Shown one piece after another: positions 29,472 through 38,892 of a DNA stretch of 64,000 nt. Source of the stretch: Gemmatimonadota bacterium (GTDB lineage: Bacteria; Gemmatimonadota; Gemmatimonadetes; Longimicrobiales; Gaopeijiaceae); the NCBI GenBank assembly GCA_026706635.1, contig JAPOYJ010000084.1:58027-122026 (forward strand). Direction: 5' to 3'. The position numbers were made by a program, and so were the translations under genes. How positions within the stretch are numbered: the first letter of the stretch is position 1; each line of letters opens with the position of its first letter. A model generated the notes under the pieces. That model made no database searches. It saw nothing but the letters and a program-made list of their open reading frames with translations, and was not told where the DNA came from.

Positions 29472-29497
29472 TGACAGATAGTCGGGAGAATTTGTCA
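29472..29497. repeat. Degenerate TGACA-N16-TGTCA palindrome after leuS
   Basis: TGACAGAT and AATTTGTCA flank nine bases, with the same 21-bp half-site spacing as the perfect palindrome in uvrA. It lies 25 bases behind leuS and 16 before the 39-bp module near the transketolase start. Confidence 0.55.
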
Positions 29498-29512
29498 CAT
29501 GCCGTTGTAGCA

Positions 29513-29551
29513 TGTAAACTACAGTTGACAAATTGTAATGTCTGATTTACA
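29513..29551. repeat. AT-rich 39-bp four-half-site module at transketolase start
   Basis: Half-sites are TGTAA, TGACA, TGTAA and TTACA at offsets 0, 13, 21 and 34. The second half overlaps the first codons of the transketolase frame, so it is either an operator at the start site or part of a leaderless transcript. Confidence 0.7.
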
Positions 29552-31580
29552 CTTGATGACGATCGGCGACGTCGGCCCCGAGAAGCTGGCCGTGGACACG
29601 GTCAAGGTCCTGGCGATGGACGCGGTCCAGGCCGCCAACTCCGGGCACCCGGGCACACCGATGGCGCTCGCCCCCCTTGGCTACGTCCTCTGGACGAGGC
29701 ACCTGCGCCACAACCCCGACAACCCCGAGTGGCCCGACCGGGACCGCTTCGTGCTCTCGGCCGGGCACGCCTCGATGCTCGTCTACGGCCTCCTCCACCT
29801 GACCGGATACGACCTCTCGCTCGACGACCTGAGGAACTTCCGACAGCTGGCGAGCAGGACGCCGGGGCACCCCGAATACCGGGAGACCCCGGGAGTGGAG
29901 ACGACGACCGGTCCGCTCGGGCAGGGGCTGGCGAACTCGGTCGGGATGGCGCTCGCCGAGCGGTGGCTGGCCGCCCGCCACAACCGACCCGGCCACGAGA
30001 TCGTGAATCACCGCACCTGGGCGCTCTGCTCCGACGGCGACCTGATGGAGGGCATCTCGCACGAGGCGGCCGAGATCGCGGGGCATCAGAGGCTGGGGAA
30101 GCTGACGTGGATCTTCGACGACAACCGGATCACGATCGAGGGCTCCACCGAGCTGGCCACGGCGACCGACCAGCGGCGCCGCTTCGAGGGGTACGGATGG
30201 CAGACGCTCGCCGTCGAGGACGGTTCCGACCTGGATGCGATCGACCGGGCGCTCGCCGGTGCCACCGCCGAGCCGGAGCGTCCGACGCTGATCGTGCTCT
30301 CGACCAGGATCGCCGAGGGGAGCCCGGGGATGGTGGGGAGGGCCGCCGCGCATGGGGCCCCTCTCGGAGCGGCCGAGGTGGAGGCCACCAAGCGGGCGAT
30401 CGGCTACCCGTCGCTCGATCCCTTCCATGTGGAGCCGACGGCGCTCGCCGAGTGGCGCGGGGGTGCCGGGGAGTGGGCCGAGGCCGAGGCGGATTGGCGG
30501 AGGCGCCTCGAGGCGTACCGAGCCGAGGCGCCGGAGGCGGCCGCCACCTTCGAGGCCGAGATCTCGGGTGCGCTGCCGCCGGGCTGGGAGGCGGCGATCC
30601 CCGAGCTGGGCGACCGGCCCGCGACGGCGACCCGCAACCACTCGGGCGTCGTGCTACAGGGGCTGGCGGGCGCTGTTCCGAATCTGGTCGGCGGCTCGGC
30701 CGACCTGGGCGGCTCCAACAAGACCGACATCGCGGGTGGCGGCGACCTCTCGCACTCTCGGCCGGGGGGGCGGATCTTCCACTTCGGGGTGCGGGAGCAC
30801 GCGATGGGCGCCGTCATGAACGGGATGGCGCTGCACGGCGGCGTTCACCCCTTCGGCGGAACCTTCCTCATCTTCTCTGACTACATGCGACCGGCGATCC
30901 GGCTGGCGGCGCTCATGCGGCTGCCGGTCACCTACGTCTTTACGCACGACAGCATCGGACTGGGCGAGGACGGGCCCACCCACCAGCCCGTCGAACAGCT
31001 GGCGACGCTGCGGGCCATTCCCGGCCTCCTCGACCTGCGTCCGGCCGACGGCCCCGAGACCGCCGAAGCGTGGCGGGCGGCGCTCGGCCACCGCGGCGGT
31101 CCGTCGCTCCTGGCGCTGACTCGTCAGACGGTCCCCCGGATCGACCGCGCCGGTGCATCCGGCTCCGCGCGCGGAGTGCACCGGGGCGCCTACGTGCTCC
31201 GTGAACCGGAGGGGGGGAGGACGGACGCCGTGCTGATCGCCTCGGGTTCCGAGGTCGGGATAGCGCTGGAGGCGCAGCTCCAGCTGGCCGCGGACGGAAT
31301 CGGCGCCCGGGTCGTGAGCATGCCGAGCTGGCGCCTCTTCTCCGGCGAGTCGGAGGCCTACAGGGCCGAGGTGCTTCCCCCGGACGCGCTCCGGGTGTCG
31401 ATAGAGGCTGGCTGCACGATGGGGTGGGAGCGGTGGGTCGGCGAGGGCGGCATCTCGGTCGGGACCGACGAGTTCGGCGCATCGGCGCCGTGGGAGCAGC
31501 TCTACGAGCGCTACGGTATCACGGCCGAGAGGGTGCGGCGGGTGGTGCGCGAAGCGCTGCGCGAGCGGCGGCCCGCCTGA
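29538..31580 (+). CDS. tkt: Transketolase
   Basis: A thiamine-diphosphate enzyme moving two-carbon units between sugar phosphates in the pentose phosphate and Calvin pathways. The 680-residue protein has [33 protein letters not shown], the TPP motif [18 protein letters not shown] and [20 protein letters not shown] at 29538 lies in the 39-bp AT-rich module with no Shine-Dalgarno; an in-frame ATG at 29556 is an equal candidate and would give the more usual N-terminus. No other pentose phosphate genes are adjacent. Confidence 0.95.
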   Translation: MSDLHLMTIGDVGPEKLAVDTVKVLAMDAVQAANSGHPGTPMALAPLGYVLWTRHLRHNPDNPEWPDRDRFVLSAGHASMLVYGLLHLTGYDLSLDDLRNFRQLASRTPGHPEYRETPGVETTTGPLGQGLANSVGMALAERWLAARHNRPGHEIVNHRTWALCSDGDLMEGISHEAAEIAGHQRLGKLTWIFDDNRITIEGSTELATATDQRRRFEGYGWQTLAVEDGSDLDAIDRALAGATAEPERPTLIVLSTRIAEGSPGMVGRAAAHGAPLGAAEVEATKRAIGYPSLDPFHVEPTALAEWRGGAGEWAEAEADWRRRLEAYRAEAPEAAATFEAEISGALPPGWEAAIPELGDRPATATRNHSGVVLQGLAGAVPNLVGGSADLGGSNKTDIAGGGDLSHSRPGGRIFHFGVREHAMGAVMNGMALHGGVHPFGGTFLIFSDYMRPAIRLAALMRLPVTYVFTHDSIGLGEDGPTHQPVEQLATLRAIPGLLDLRPADGPETAEAWRAALGHRGGPSLLALTRQTVPRIDRAGASGSARGVHRGAYVLREPEGGRTDAVLIASGSEVGIALEAQLQLAADGIGARVVSMPSWRLFSGESEAYRAEVLPPDALRVSIEAGCTMGWERWVGEGGISVGTDEFGASAPWEQLYERYGITAERVRRVVREALRERRPA

Positions 31581-31633
31581 CCGGAGTGAAGATTGGGAAC
31601 CCCCGGAGCCTCCCCAGGTTATTTCAACGCGTG

Positions 31634-33727
31634 ATGACTACGACGACCGCGACTCGGCTGCTGGTTCCGGCAATTTCCCTGGCGGCCGCCCTCTCGGCGG
31701 CGCGTGCGCCGCTCTCGGCGCAGGAGCGGGAGGATGAGGACACGACCCAGCTGGCTACCCTCGGCGGCCTGCACGTCGAGGTGCCGCGCCCGATCGCCAC
31801 GACCGGGGGCACGAGCGCGGTCGAGTTCGATCTGGATTCGGCCGGGGCGGTGGCGGCACCCACGATGGAGGAGCTGCTGCGCCGCATGCCGGCGGTGCAG
31901 ATCCGCGCCAACTCCCGTGGCGAGGCCCAGCCGGATCTGCGTGGCGCCGAGGACCGGCAGATCGCGATACTCCTCGACGGCGTCCCGCTCACGATCGGGT
32001 GGGACCACCGCACCGACATCTCGATAGTCCCCCTGACCGCCGTTCGCGCCATGACGCTCTACCGGGGGGTCTCGTCGATGCTGCACGGCCCCAACGTGCT
32101 GGGCGGCGCGATTGAGTTCGACGTGGGCCGGGGGGCGGCGCTCAGGGAGGACACGCCGCCGCTGAACGCGCAGCTCTCGCTCGACCAGGCGGGGGCTGTC
32201 AGCGCCAGCGCGGTCGCAAGCTCCCGGCAGGAGACCGAGAGAGGGGCCTGGCTGGTCCGGGGCGGCGGCGGACACCGGAGGAGCCCCGGCGCGACGGTGC
32301 CCGGAGAGGCGGCAGAGGGCGAGCGGGTCCGCGAGGAGCTGCTGACCGACCCCGCCTCCGGGTGGCGCCTCAACTCCGACCGCCAACTGAGCGACGGCTT
32401 CCTCTCGCTCCGCTACCGGGGCGACGGAGGCGAGTGGGCCTCTGGCCTCATTGCCCTCTCGGATGCGGAGCGCGGGGTGCCGCCGGAGACGCACGTGGCC
32501 AACCCCAGGCTCTGGCGCTACCCGCACCAGGGGCGAATCTTCGCGGCCATCTCGGGGGGCTCCGGCGCGCACGCCACCCTCCTAGGCGAGAGCGAAGTCG
32601 AGCTCAGCGTAGGGCTGGACCGCTCCACCACCGAGATCGAGGCGTACGGGAGCCCTGCCTACCAGACGGTGACCGACGGCGAGAACAGCGCGACGACGAC
32701 TCTTTCCGCGCGGCTGCTAGGCGACCACCGCTTCGATTGGGGGCCGGAGGCGTGGACGGCCCTCACCTTCGCCCGGGTGAGCCACGACGAGGTCTTCCGC
32801 TCCGGCGAGGGGTTCGCATACGAGCAGCGCCTCTGGAGCCTGGGCACCGAGGTGGAGCTCGGCTCCGAGGATATCCTTCGATCCGGCGTAGGGCTGACGC
32901 GGTGGACGCTCGGCGCCTCGATCGACGGTGCCGACACCCCCCTGAGCGGAGACAAGGAGCCTCTCGGCGCGCTCTGGGACTGGGGCGCGCGCGCGGGCGT
33001 GAGCCGGGTGATCGCGGACGGCAGCCTCCTCCTCCACGCCGGCGTGAGCCGCCGCACCCGCTTTCCGTCGCTCAGAGAGCTGTACTCGGGCGCTCTCGGC
33101 CGCTTCCTGCCGAACCCGGAGCTCCGCCCCGAGACGATGGTGGCGGGCGAGGTGGGCCTCACGCTCAACGACGGCGAGCGGCAGCTGCAGGTCGTCGGCT
33201 TCCGCAATCGGCTGGCCGACGGAATCGTGCGGGTCATCAACCCGACTCCCCACGGGACGCTGTTTCAGCGTATCAACCGCGACGAGGTGCGCTCCAGGGG
33301 GGTCGAGGTCATGGGCGCGGGCACCCTCGGGCCGGGCACGATAGGGGGCGGGATAACCTGGCAGAGCGTGGTGACGCGCGATCCCAGGTGGCCGGCAGGC
33401 GAAGGGAGAGTTGAGTACTCGCCTGCGCTCGCCGGCACAGCGACCCTCGGCCTGATGGCGCCGGGACAGGTCCTGGTCAGCGGGTTCGCGCGCTACCGTG
33501 GCGTGCAGCGCTGCGCGAGCATCGACGCCACCGTGCTCGACGAGATGGAGGCGAGCGCCACTCTGGACCTCGAGGCGACCCGGTCGTTCGTGGGCGCCAA
33601 GGGTGACGGCAGGGTGCGGGTGGACGCTGCGGTCGCGGTGTCGAACCTCACCGACACGACCGTGCTCGACCAGTGCGGACTTCCTCAGCCGGGACGTACG
33701 CTCAGGATTCAGCTGCTCATCAGATGA
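31634..33727 (+). CDS. TonB-dependent outer membrane receptor
   Basis: A 697-residue receptor likely importing a metal chelate or vitamin. A signal peptide (about 1-30, ending LSAQ) is followed by a plug domain with MEELLRRMPAVQIR and ILLDGVPL and by a 22-strand-type barrel rich in alternating aromatic and polar residues. The C-terminus RTLRIQLLIR fits a barrel closure but lacks a terminal Phe. No TonB box is certain. The substrate is unknown. The TGA stop is also the first half-site of the following 39-bp module. Confidence 0.88.
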   Translation: MTTTTATRLLVPAISLAAALSAARAPLSAQEREDEDTTQLATLGGLHVEVPRPIATTGGTSAVEFDLDSAGAVAAPTMEELLRRMPAVQIRANSRGEAQPDLRGAEDRQIAILLDGVPLTIGWDHRTDISIVPLTAVRAMTLYRGVSSMLHGPNVLGGAIEFDVGRGAALREDTPPLNAQLSLDQAGAVSASAVASSRQETERGAWLVRGGGGHRRSPGATVPGEAAEGERVREELLTDPASGWRLNSDRQLSDGFLSLRYRGDGGEWASGLIALSDAERGVPPETHVANPRLWRYPHQGRIFAAISGGSGAHATLLGESEVELSVGLDRSTTEIEAYGSPAYQTVTDGENSATTTLSARLLGDHRFDWGPEAWTALTFARVSHDEVFRSGEGFAYEQRLWSLGTEVELGSEDILRSGVGLTRWTLGASIDGADTPLSGDKEPLGALWDWGARAGVSRVIADGSLLLHAGVSRRTRFPSLRELYSGALGRFLPNPELRPETMVAGEVGLTLNDGERQLQVVGFRNRLADGIVRVINPTPHGTLFQRINRDEVRSRGVEVMGAGTLGPGTIGGGITWQSVVTRDPRWPAGEGRVEYSPALAGTATLGLMAPGQVLVSGFARYRGVQRCASIDATVLDEMEASATLDLEATRSFVGAKGDGRVRVDAAVAVSNLTDTTVLDQCGLPQPGRTLRIQLLIR

Positions 33728-33763
33728 CAACTTCACATTACATAATGTAATCAACGGTTGTCA
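33725..33763. repeat. AT-rich 39-bp module between convergent genes
   Basis: Outer half-sites are TGACA and TGTCA, inner ones TTACA and TGTAA around TAA, with the same offsets as the other copies. The whole is a near-perfect inverted repeat that covers the stop codons of both the TonB receptor and the SufU-like gene, so it could act as a bidirectional terminator hairpin. Confidence 0.75.
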
Positions 33764-34203
33764 TTACAGATGGTCTCCTCCTTCAAGGCGGCGGCCAACG
33801 CCTCGAAGGGGAGGACCGCGCACCTGACGCGGCTCGGGAAGCGTCTGACGCCGACGAGGGCGCGCAGGTCGCCCAGCGCCTCGGGCAGCTCGGGGGCGTC
33901 CGAGGCCAGTCCCTCCGTGAAGGCGCTGCGGAGTGCGGCCACCGAGTCCGTCGGGCGCCCTGCGACCACCTTCGCGACCATCGAGGCGGCCGCCTGGGAG
34001 ATCGTGCAGCCGCGCCCGTCGAAGGCGACTTCGGCCAAGACGCCGTCCTCCACCCGGACCGAGATCCGCACTGTGTCGCCGCAGTGGGCGTTGTGGGCGT
34101 GGCCGGTCGCGGCAGGGCCGTCTAGCGCCCCCCGATGACGAGGGTGCAGAAAGTGGTCGCGGATCACCGCCGCGTGGAGATCGGCCCCACGAGCCGCCGA
34201 CAC
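33751..34203 (-). CDS. sufU: SufU/IscU-type iron-sulfur cluster scaffold
   Basis: A 150-residue scaffold or sulfur acceptor for Fe-S assembly. The three cluster cysteines are present: NAHCGD (Cys41), GRGCTISQAAASM (Cys66) and VRCAVLPFEAL (Cys128). The spacing fits the SufU branch, which has a long insert between the second and third cysteines. The last six codons lie inside the 39-bp AT-rich repeat. It follows the LVIVD gene on the minus strand after 40 bases. sufE is about 3.3 kb away; no sufBCDS is in the window. Confidence 0.9.
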   Translation of the reverse strand: MSAARGADLHAAVIRDHFLHPRHRGALDGPAATGHAHNAHCGDTVRISVRVEDGVLAEVAFDGRGCTISQAAASMVAKVVAGRPTDSVAALRSAFTEGLASDAPELPEALGDLRALVGVRRFPSRVRCAVLPFEALAAALKEETICNDNR

Positions 34204-34243
34204 CGCCGTGTCGCGGGGCGAGTCCGCGGCGATCGCCCGCCCC

Positions 34244-36670
34244 CTACTCGGCCGACGTCCGATAGCGGACCATGAAGAGTCCCTCGCTTCCGCTCGTCAC
34301 GAGTACCGTGCCGCTCGCGAAGAAGGGGTAGTTGCTCCACGAACCTGTCATCCTGACGCTCTGGTCGTACGGCACCGTGTCTATGTACCCGACCTCGCGG
34401 GGAGCGGTCGGATCGCTGATGTCGAGTATGCGCAGCCCGCTCGTGTAGTTCGACTGGTAGAGAAGGTCGCCCACCACGTACATGTTGTGGTCGGTCGAGC
34501 CGGTCTCGCCGTAGTACGCGCCCACCTGCAGCGGGTCGTCGAGGTCGCTGACGTCGAAGATGACGGTGCGCGTTCCAGGGAGCGGCGACCCGGCCCGCGC
34601 CATCGATCCCTCGTCCAGCTCGTCTCCGACGTAGAGGAAGCGGTGGTCCTCGGTGAGCCACCCCTGGTGGGTGTACGACGGGCCGGGGTCCGAATACTCG
34701 CCAAGACTGACGGCGATCGGACTCGACTTGTCGGTCACGTCGGCGATCGAGACCGCGGTCTCGTTCGCGCCGAAGCAGATCTCGCGGCCGGCGTAGTCGG
34801 CGTCCGGACCGGCGTAGTTGACGCAGAGGGCGTCGTGCGTGTAGCCGGTGCCGCGCCGCCCGGTCCCCTCGTGCGCGAAGCACCCCGCGAAGGTCGGGTG
34901 CTTCGGGTCGCGCACATCGATCATGTGAAGACCGCCCCCGCAGGTCTCGCCGCCCGAGCTGCTGCCCACCGAGTACGCGAAGCCCGTCGCCTCGTTGACG
35001 ACTATGTTGTGCGCGGAGGCTATTCCGTCGTAGTGCGCGTCCGCCTCGAAGTCGCCGGGCTCGGCCACATCCCGGAGGCGCGTCAGGTCGAATACCTGCA
35101 TGCCGTGCGCTCCGGCGCCGTCCGACACGACGAAGGCGTGGTCGCTGTAGACCTTGATGTCCCTCCACACGCTTCGGTTGGCCGTCTCCGGCATCATCAT
35201 CCGACCCAGGTAGCGGGGGACGCTGGGATCGGTCACATCCACGAAGGAGGTCGCGTTCTCGAGACCGACGAGCGCGTACTCGCGTTCGCTCTCGGGGTCG
35301 GTCCATCCCCAGATGTCGTTGATCTCGATTCCCCGGTCGGCGCCTATCTCGGCGAGGGGCACGAAGGAAAGGAGGTCGACCTGCTCGCACTCGAAGTCGC
35401 GCGCACGGCCGTCCTCGCAAGGGACCGGCTCCTCGATCGCCGCGTAGTTGGGCGGGTCGGCCCACACCTCTCCGCGCTCCACCCACTCGCCGCCCACCTC
35501 TTCGAAGATGTGGACCGCACCGGCGCCGTTGTGGCTCCCCGGAGCCTCGACCGCTGCCAACCCTCCGGATGCCGCCACCTGGCCGCCGAAGCGCGCCCTG
35601 GCCACCGGCGCCTCGAGCGCGAGGACGCCCGCGAGCGAGAGCTCTCCCCTGCCGTCTGCCGCGTAGCGGAGCACCTGCCCCTCGGCCTCGGCTCCGGAGG
35701 ATAGTCCGCCGATCCACAGCTCGCCCCCCGCGAAGGCCACCGCCGGCGACCTGGGCATCGCGCGCGGAGCGTACATCGGGGAGCCGTAGGCCATCAGCTC
35801 GCGCCACCGGCCACTCTCGGCGTCGTGTGCGTACTCGAAGACGGCCGGCCCGAAGCCCGGGCCTCCGATCGACGAGACGAAGAGACGAAGACCGTCGGGT
35901 ACCGATGTCGACCTCAGGGAGCTGCCGAATCCGGAGGGGCCGAAGGTCCCAGGGGCGAGCGCATCGCCCGCCTGCGTCCAGCCGTCCTCGCCGTCCTGGT
36001 AGAGGTAGACGGCACCCGGACCCAGCGACGGGCCGTCACGGCCCTCCAGCGCCACCGGAGTCCCGGCGAAGGGGGCACCCACAGCGATGGCATCGCCAAC
36101 GACCGCGAGCGCGGCCCCGAAGCGCCCCGCGCCGATGTCGTCTGGTGCCTCGATAGCCCCCGCGCTCCCCCATCCATCGGGTCCGCGCCGGTAGACGTGC
36201 ACCATCCCGGGCCCCTCCGAACCCAGATACCCGCTTGTCAGCGCCACCACATCTCCGGCGATCGCGGCGGAGCGGGTAGGCGCGTCGAAGTCGAAGACGG
36301 CCACCTCGGTCCAGGAGCCGTCCGTGCGCTCGAAGAAGTGGGCCGAGGCGCTGGCGCCCACCACCATGCGGTCGCCATCGAGTGCGATCCACGCCCCGAA
36401 TCCCATCCCGGGCTCGCCGCGCTCGGGAGCCAGCTGGCCAACCTCGCCCCAACCGTCGCCCGTGTCGGCGAAGACGTGCACGGCGCCCGGACCAAGGGGA
36501 CCGCCATCGACGGCAAGGTACAGATGCCCGCCGCCCACGGCGATCGTGCTGGCGGAGCCGCCGCCCCACTGTGCCGACAGCGAAGCCGGGAGCAGCGCGA
36601 GGGTTAGCGCTAGGCCAGCAAGGGTGGCGAGGCAGGTGGGGAAATCGGCCGGTCGGGTGGGTGGGGACAT
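34244..36670 (-). CDS. Secreted FG-GAP plus LVIVD repeat protein (choice-of-anchor B type)
   Basis: An exported 808-residue beta-propeller-rich protein of unknown role. It has a signal peptide (about 1-34, ending SLSAQ). Repeated units of the type GDRMVVGA and GAVHVF span roughly 40-420 (FG-GAP-like). A second half has LVIVD repeats (FVDVTDPSVPRYLG, IFDVSDLDDP, ILDISDPTAPREVGYI). ATG at 36670 is preceded by GGAGG at good spacing. Such proteins are common in marine bacteria with large extracellular proteomes. Confidence 0.85.
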   Translation of the reverse strand: MSPPTRPADFPTCLATLAGLALTLALLPASLSAQWGGGSASTIAVGGGHLYLAVDGGPLGPGAVHVFADTGDGWGEVGQLAPERGEPGMGFGAWIALDGDRMVVGASASAHFFERTDGSWTEVAVFDFDAPTRSAAIAGDVVALTSGYLGSEGPGMVHVYRRGPDGWGSAGAIEAPDDIGAGRFGAALAVVGDAIAVGAPFAGTPVALEGRDGPSLGPGAVYLYQDGEDGWTQAGDALAPGTFGPSGFGSSLRSTSVPDGLRLFVSSIGGPGFGPAVFEYAHDAESGRWRELMAYGSPMYAPRAMPRSPAVAFAGGELWIGGLSSGAEAEGQVLRYAADGRGELSLAGVLALEAPVARARFGGQVAASGGLAAVEAPGSHNGAGAVHIFEEVGGEWVERGEVWADPPNYAAIEEPVPCEDGRARDFECEQVDLLSFVPLAEIGADRGIEINDIWGWTDPESEREYALVGLENATSFVDVTDPSVPRYLGRMMMPETANRSVWRDIKVYSDHAFVVSDGAGAHGMQVFDLTRLRDVAEPGDFEADAHYDGIASAHNIVVNEATGFAYSVGSSSGGETCGGGLHMIDVRDPKHPTFAGCFAHEGTGRRGTGYTHDALCVNYAGPDADYAGREICFGANETAVSIADVTDKSSPIAVSLGEYSDPGPSYTHQGWLTEDHRFLYVGDELDEGSMARAGSPLPGTRTVIFDVSDLDDPLQVGAYYGETGSTDHNMYVVGDLLYQSNYTSGLRILDISDPTAPREVGYIDTVPYDQSVRMTGSWSNYPFFASGTVLVTSGSEGLFMVRYRTSAE

Positions 36671-37097
36671 CGGGAACCTCCAGGGGTTGTAGTGCGGTGC
36701 GACGAGTGTCGTAGCAAGGCAGAATCCGAAGCCGAAGATCGCGCCCAGCTCCGATCGTGGAGTATGGCCCAGCGCCACCTTCGGGGGGCTCTCCTCGACT
36801 TCATGCTCGAATTCTTCTCGGAATGGGGCTGGTAGTCAACCGTGGCAGACGTCAGGCAAGCCCCGCGACGCCCGCTCTAGCAAGCCCGTGGACAAACCTC
36901 CCACGGCAGGAGCGGCGCTGCATCCCCGCTGGATCGCTTCGCTCGCCTCCCTACTGGACTAGACTAGAGGCACGATCGGCGGTAGCTTGCGGGCCGTCGG
37001 GCGGGTTGGCGTGGCCGTGGCACGAGCACCGCGGGCGGGCACGGCACCCAGGGCCGGAGTTGTCCAGGGAGCACCTACACGAGAGGTAGAGAGCAGA
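36671..37097. other. Intergenic region with a partial dispersed element
   Basis: This 427-base stretch lies between divergent genes and has no convincing frame. It holds a one-armed repeat (36880-36953) and presumably both promoters. GAGAGGTAGAGAG just before 37098 may serve as ribosome binding site. Confidence 0.6.
36880..36953 (-). repeat. Dispersed MITE-like element, single arm
   Basis: It starts TA-GCAAGCCCGTGGAC, then ACCTCCCACGGCAGGAG, CGGCGCTGCATCCCC and GGATCGCTTCGCTCGCC. It lacks the 39-bp module and the other terminus, so it is a truncated copy. Confidence 0.75.
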
Positions 37098-37538
37098 ATG
37101 TCAGAGACGGGCGGAAGCAGGATTCGGGTCACTTTGCGGTGGTTGCAGATTCTGGACAAGATGGAGCCGTTCTTCAAGAAGAAGGGCGAGTTCGCCTTCC
37201 TCGCCAAGGTCTCGACCGACAATCACGGCGGCCAGGTGCAGGAGACCCGCATCCCCAGGAAGGGTCACTACTCCGTCTCCGACCATCCCCGCTGGAACCG
37301 GCTCAACGATCTGGACAAGGTGATCTTCGAGGGCGAGGTCACGGATCACCTCAGGGTCGAGATCCAGGGCGCCGAGCTCGACCGGTTCAGCCCCAACGAT
37401 CCGCTCGAGCTCTACAACCGCACCTTCGAGGGGCCGATCGCGGACCACATCGCCCGCTTCGAACCGGGAGACGAGGGCTCCGAAGACCCCGAGAATCTCT
37501 CGAACTGGAGGCTCGGCTACGAGATCGAGGCGCTCTAG
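37098..37538 (+). CDS. Conserved-looking hypothetical protein, 146 aa
   Basis: I do not recognise the family. The protein is soluble, without signal or membrane segment. It has basic MEPFFKKKGEF near the N-terminus, then a mixed beta pattern (FAFLAKVSTD, DKVIFEGEVTDHLRVEIQGAELD) reminiscent of a C2-like beta sandwich. It ends with an acidic tail. Codon usage matches its neighbours. Its TAG stop and the stop of sufE on the other strand share one CTAG tetranucleotide. Confidence 0.75.
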   Translation: MSETGGSRIRVTLRWLQILDKMEPFFKKKGEFAFLAKVSTDNHGGQVQETRIPRKGHYSVSDHPRWNRLNDLDKVIFEGEVTDHLRVEIQGAELDRFSPNDPLELYNRTFEGPIADHIARFEPGDEGSEDPENLSNWRLGYEIEAL

Positions 37539-37954
37539 CAGCCCTCAGACAGCTCCCGCGCCGACCTCTCGATCTTCTCGACCATCGAGTAGAAGCCGTT
37601 GCGGCGGTTCGGGCTGAGCGCCTCGCCCAGCTGCAGCCGCTCGAAGATGTCGCTCAGGTCCACGGCGAGGGCTTCCTCGGGGGTCTGCCCGTTGTAGATC
37701 CCGGCCAGGATGGCGAAGAGGCCCTTCACGATGATCGAGTCCGAGTCGCCCACGAAGCTGAGCACCTTAGAGTCGTCGCCCCGGAGCTCTCCGGCGAGCC
37801 ACGCCGCGCTCATGCACCCCCGCACCTGATTCTCGGGCGTCTTGAGATCGGGTGGCATCGGCGGCAGCCGTCTGCCCAGCTGAACGATGTACTGGTAGCG
37901 GAGCGCGCGGTCGCCCAGACGGGCGAGTCTCCCCTCCAGCTCGTCGATCGTCAT
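37535..37954 (-). CDS. sufE: SufE, sulfur acceptor for cysteine desulfurase
   Basis: SufE receives persulfide sulfur from a SufS-type desulfurase and passes it to the scaffold. The 139-residue protein has the catalytic cysteine in VRGCMSAAWL (Cys47) and the C-terminal GEALSPNRRNGFYSMVEKI typical of SufE. ATG at 37954 follows GGAGG. An upstream in-frame ATG would start inside two direct repeats (CGGGTCAGGGTTTCCAACG) at 37970-38003. A 39-bp AT-rich module lies about 65 bases upstream. Confidence 0.93.
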   Translation of the reverse strand: MTIDELEGRLARLGDRALRYQYIVQLGRRLPPMPPDLKTPENQVRGCMSAAWLAGELRGDDSKVLSFVGDSDSIIVKGLFAILAGIYNGQTPEEALAVDLSDIFERLQLGEALSPNRRNGFYSMVEKIERSARELSEGC

Positions 37955-38341
37955 TCTTCCTCCCTGCGGGTCAGGGTTTCCAACGCGGGTCAGGGTTTCC
38001 AACGAAAACGTCGCGATCTGCAAACTATAGTTTTACATAATGTAATCTACAGTTGACACGCAACCGGCAGATTGCTCCCAGTGTCCGTCACGATCTGTTC
38101 GTGGGCGGCCCGTGGACAACCCCGCTCCTCCAAGGGTCTTGTCCAGGGCGGCCCTAGATTGGGTCTGATCGCCTCGCGATCGTGGAGGCCTCCGGCGGTA
38201 CCTTCCCGCCGGGGCCCGTTCCGTACGTCGAAATCTAGCCCGTCAGCGCACGACGTTCGCGAGTCCGGAGTCTGCAGGGGCCTCCGAAGACGATCGGAGA
38301 GGCTCCAGCACCCTCGGGTAGCCTCCAGCCCCCTCAGGACC
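37955..38341. other. Intergenic region upstream of sufE
   Basis: It contains a 17-bp direct repeat pair near 37977-38003 and the AT-rich module at 38020-38058. A further 280 bases show no frame I would defend. Confidence 0.55.
38020..38058. repeat. AT-rich 39-bp module upstream of sufE
   Basis: Half-sites TGCAA, TTACA, TGTAA and TGACA surround a TAA centre. The first spacer is one base longer than usual. It lies within the likely promoter region of sufE. Confidence 0.6.
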
Positions 38342-38892
38342 ATGAGGAAGGCGAGCACGGGTAGGGATGGCAAGCAGGACTACATGGAGTGGAACCTCTT
38401 GGCCATGGAGTTTGGTCCCCTTGTGGAGGTCGGCCAGACCGTGAAGAATCAGGGCCAGGAGGTGCGCGTGACTGGCACCGAGTCCGTAGGGCTACGCTAC
38501 TGGAGGAATCCACCGACGGGCGGTCTAGAAGAGCCGAGTGGACGAGGCACGAGCGGGAGACCATTCAGGAGTTCGTGGCCCAGTGGCTGGTCGCGTACCC
38601 GAGCGACAGGGAGGCCTACCTGGCGCTGGCCGCGGTGACGCTCGAGCACGCACTGGACGAGTACTGCAGCGAATTCCCTCAAAGAGCGCGCCGCCAGCAG
38701 GAAATAGAGCGGCAAATAGCGATGGGGCTTAGGACCAGAAACGGCGGGTCGATACTGGCGAAGACACTCGAGGGCGGAGGGGGCGATCCCTACGTGGATG
38801 TCGGCCAGGGCCTAGTCGCGCCCGGGTACGAGAATGCTGGCGAGAGCCTGCTGCACTACGCCCCCTGCGACCCCTATGGAGGCCGGCTATGA
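38342..38892 (+). pseudogene. Hypothetical gene, apparently frameshifted
   Basis: No family recognised. The reading frame beginning at ATG 38342 gives DYMEWNLLAMEFGPLVEVG and GTESVGLRYWRNPP, then turns into Arg/Ser-rich nonsense near 38530. There the next frame gives protein-like sequence EWTRHERETIQEFVAQWL and YLALAAVTLEHALDEYCSEF to the stop at 38892. One indel around 38520-38540 would join them. The stop overlaps the ATG of the following secreted protein gene (ATGA), which supports a former two-gene operon. Confidence 0.5.
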
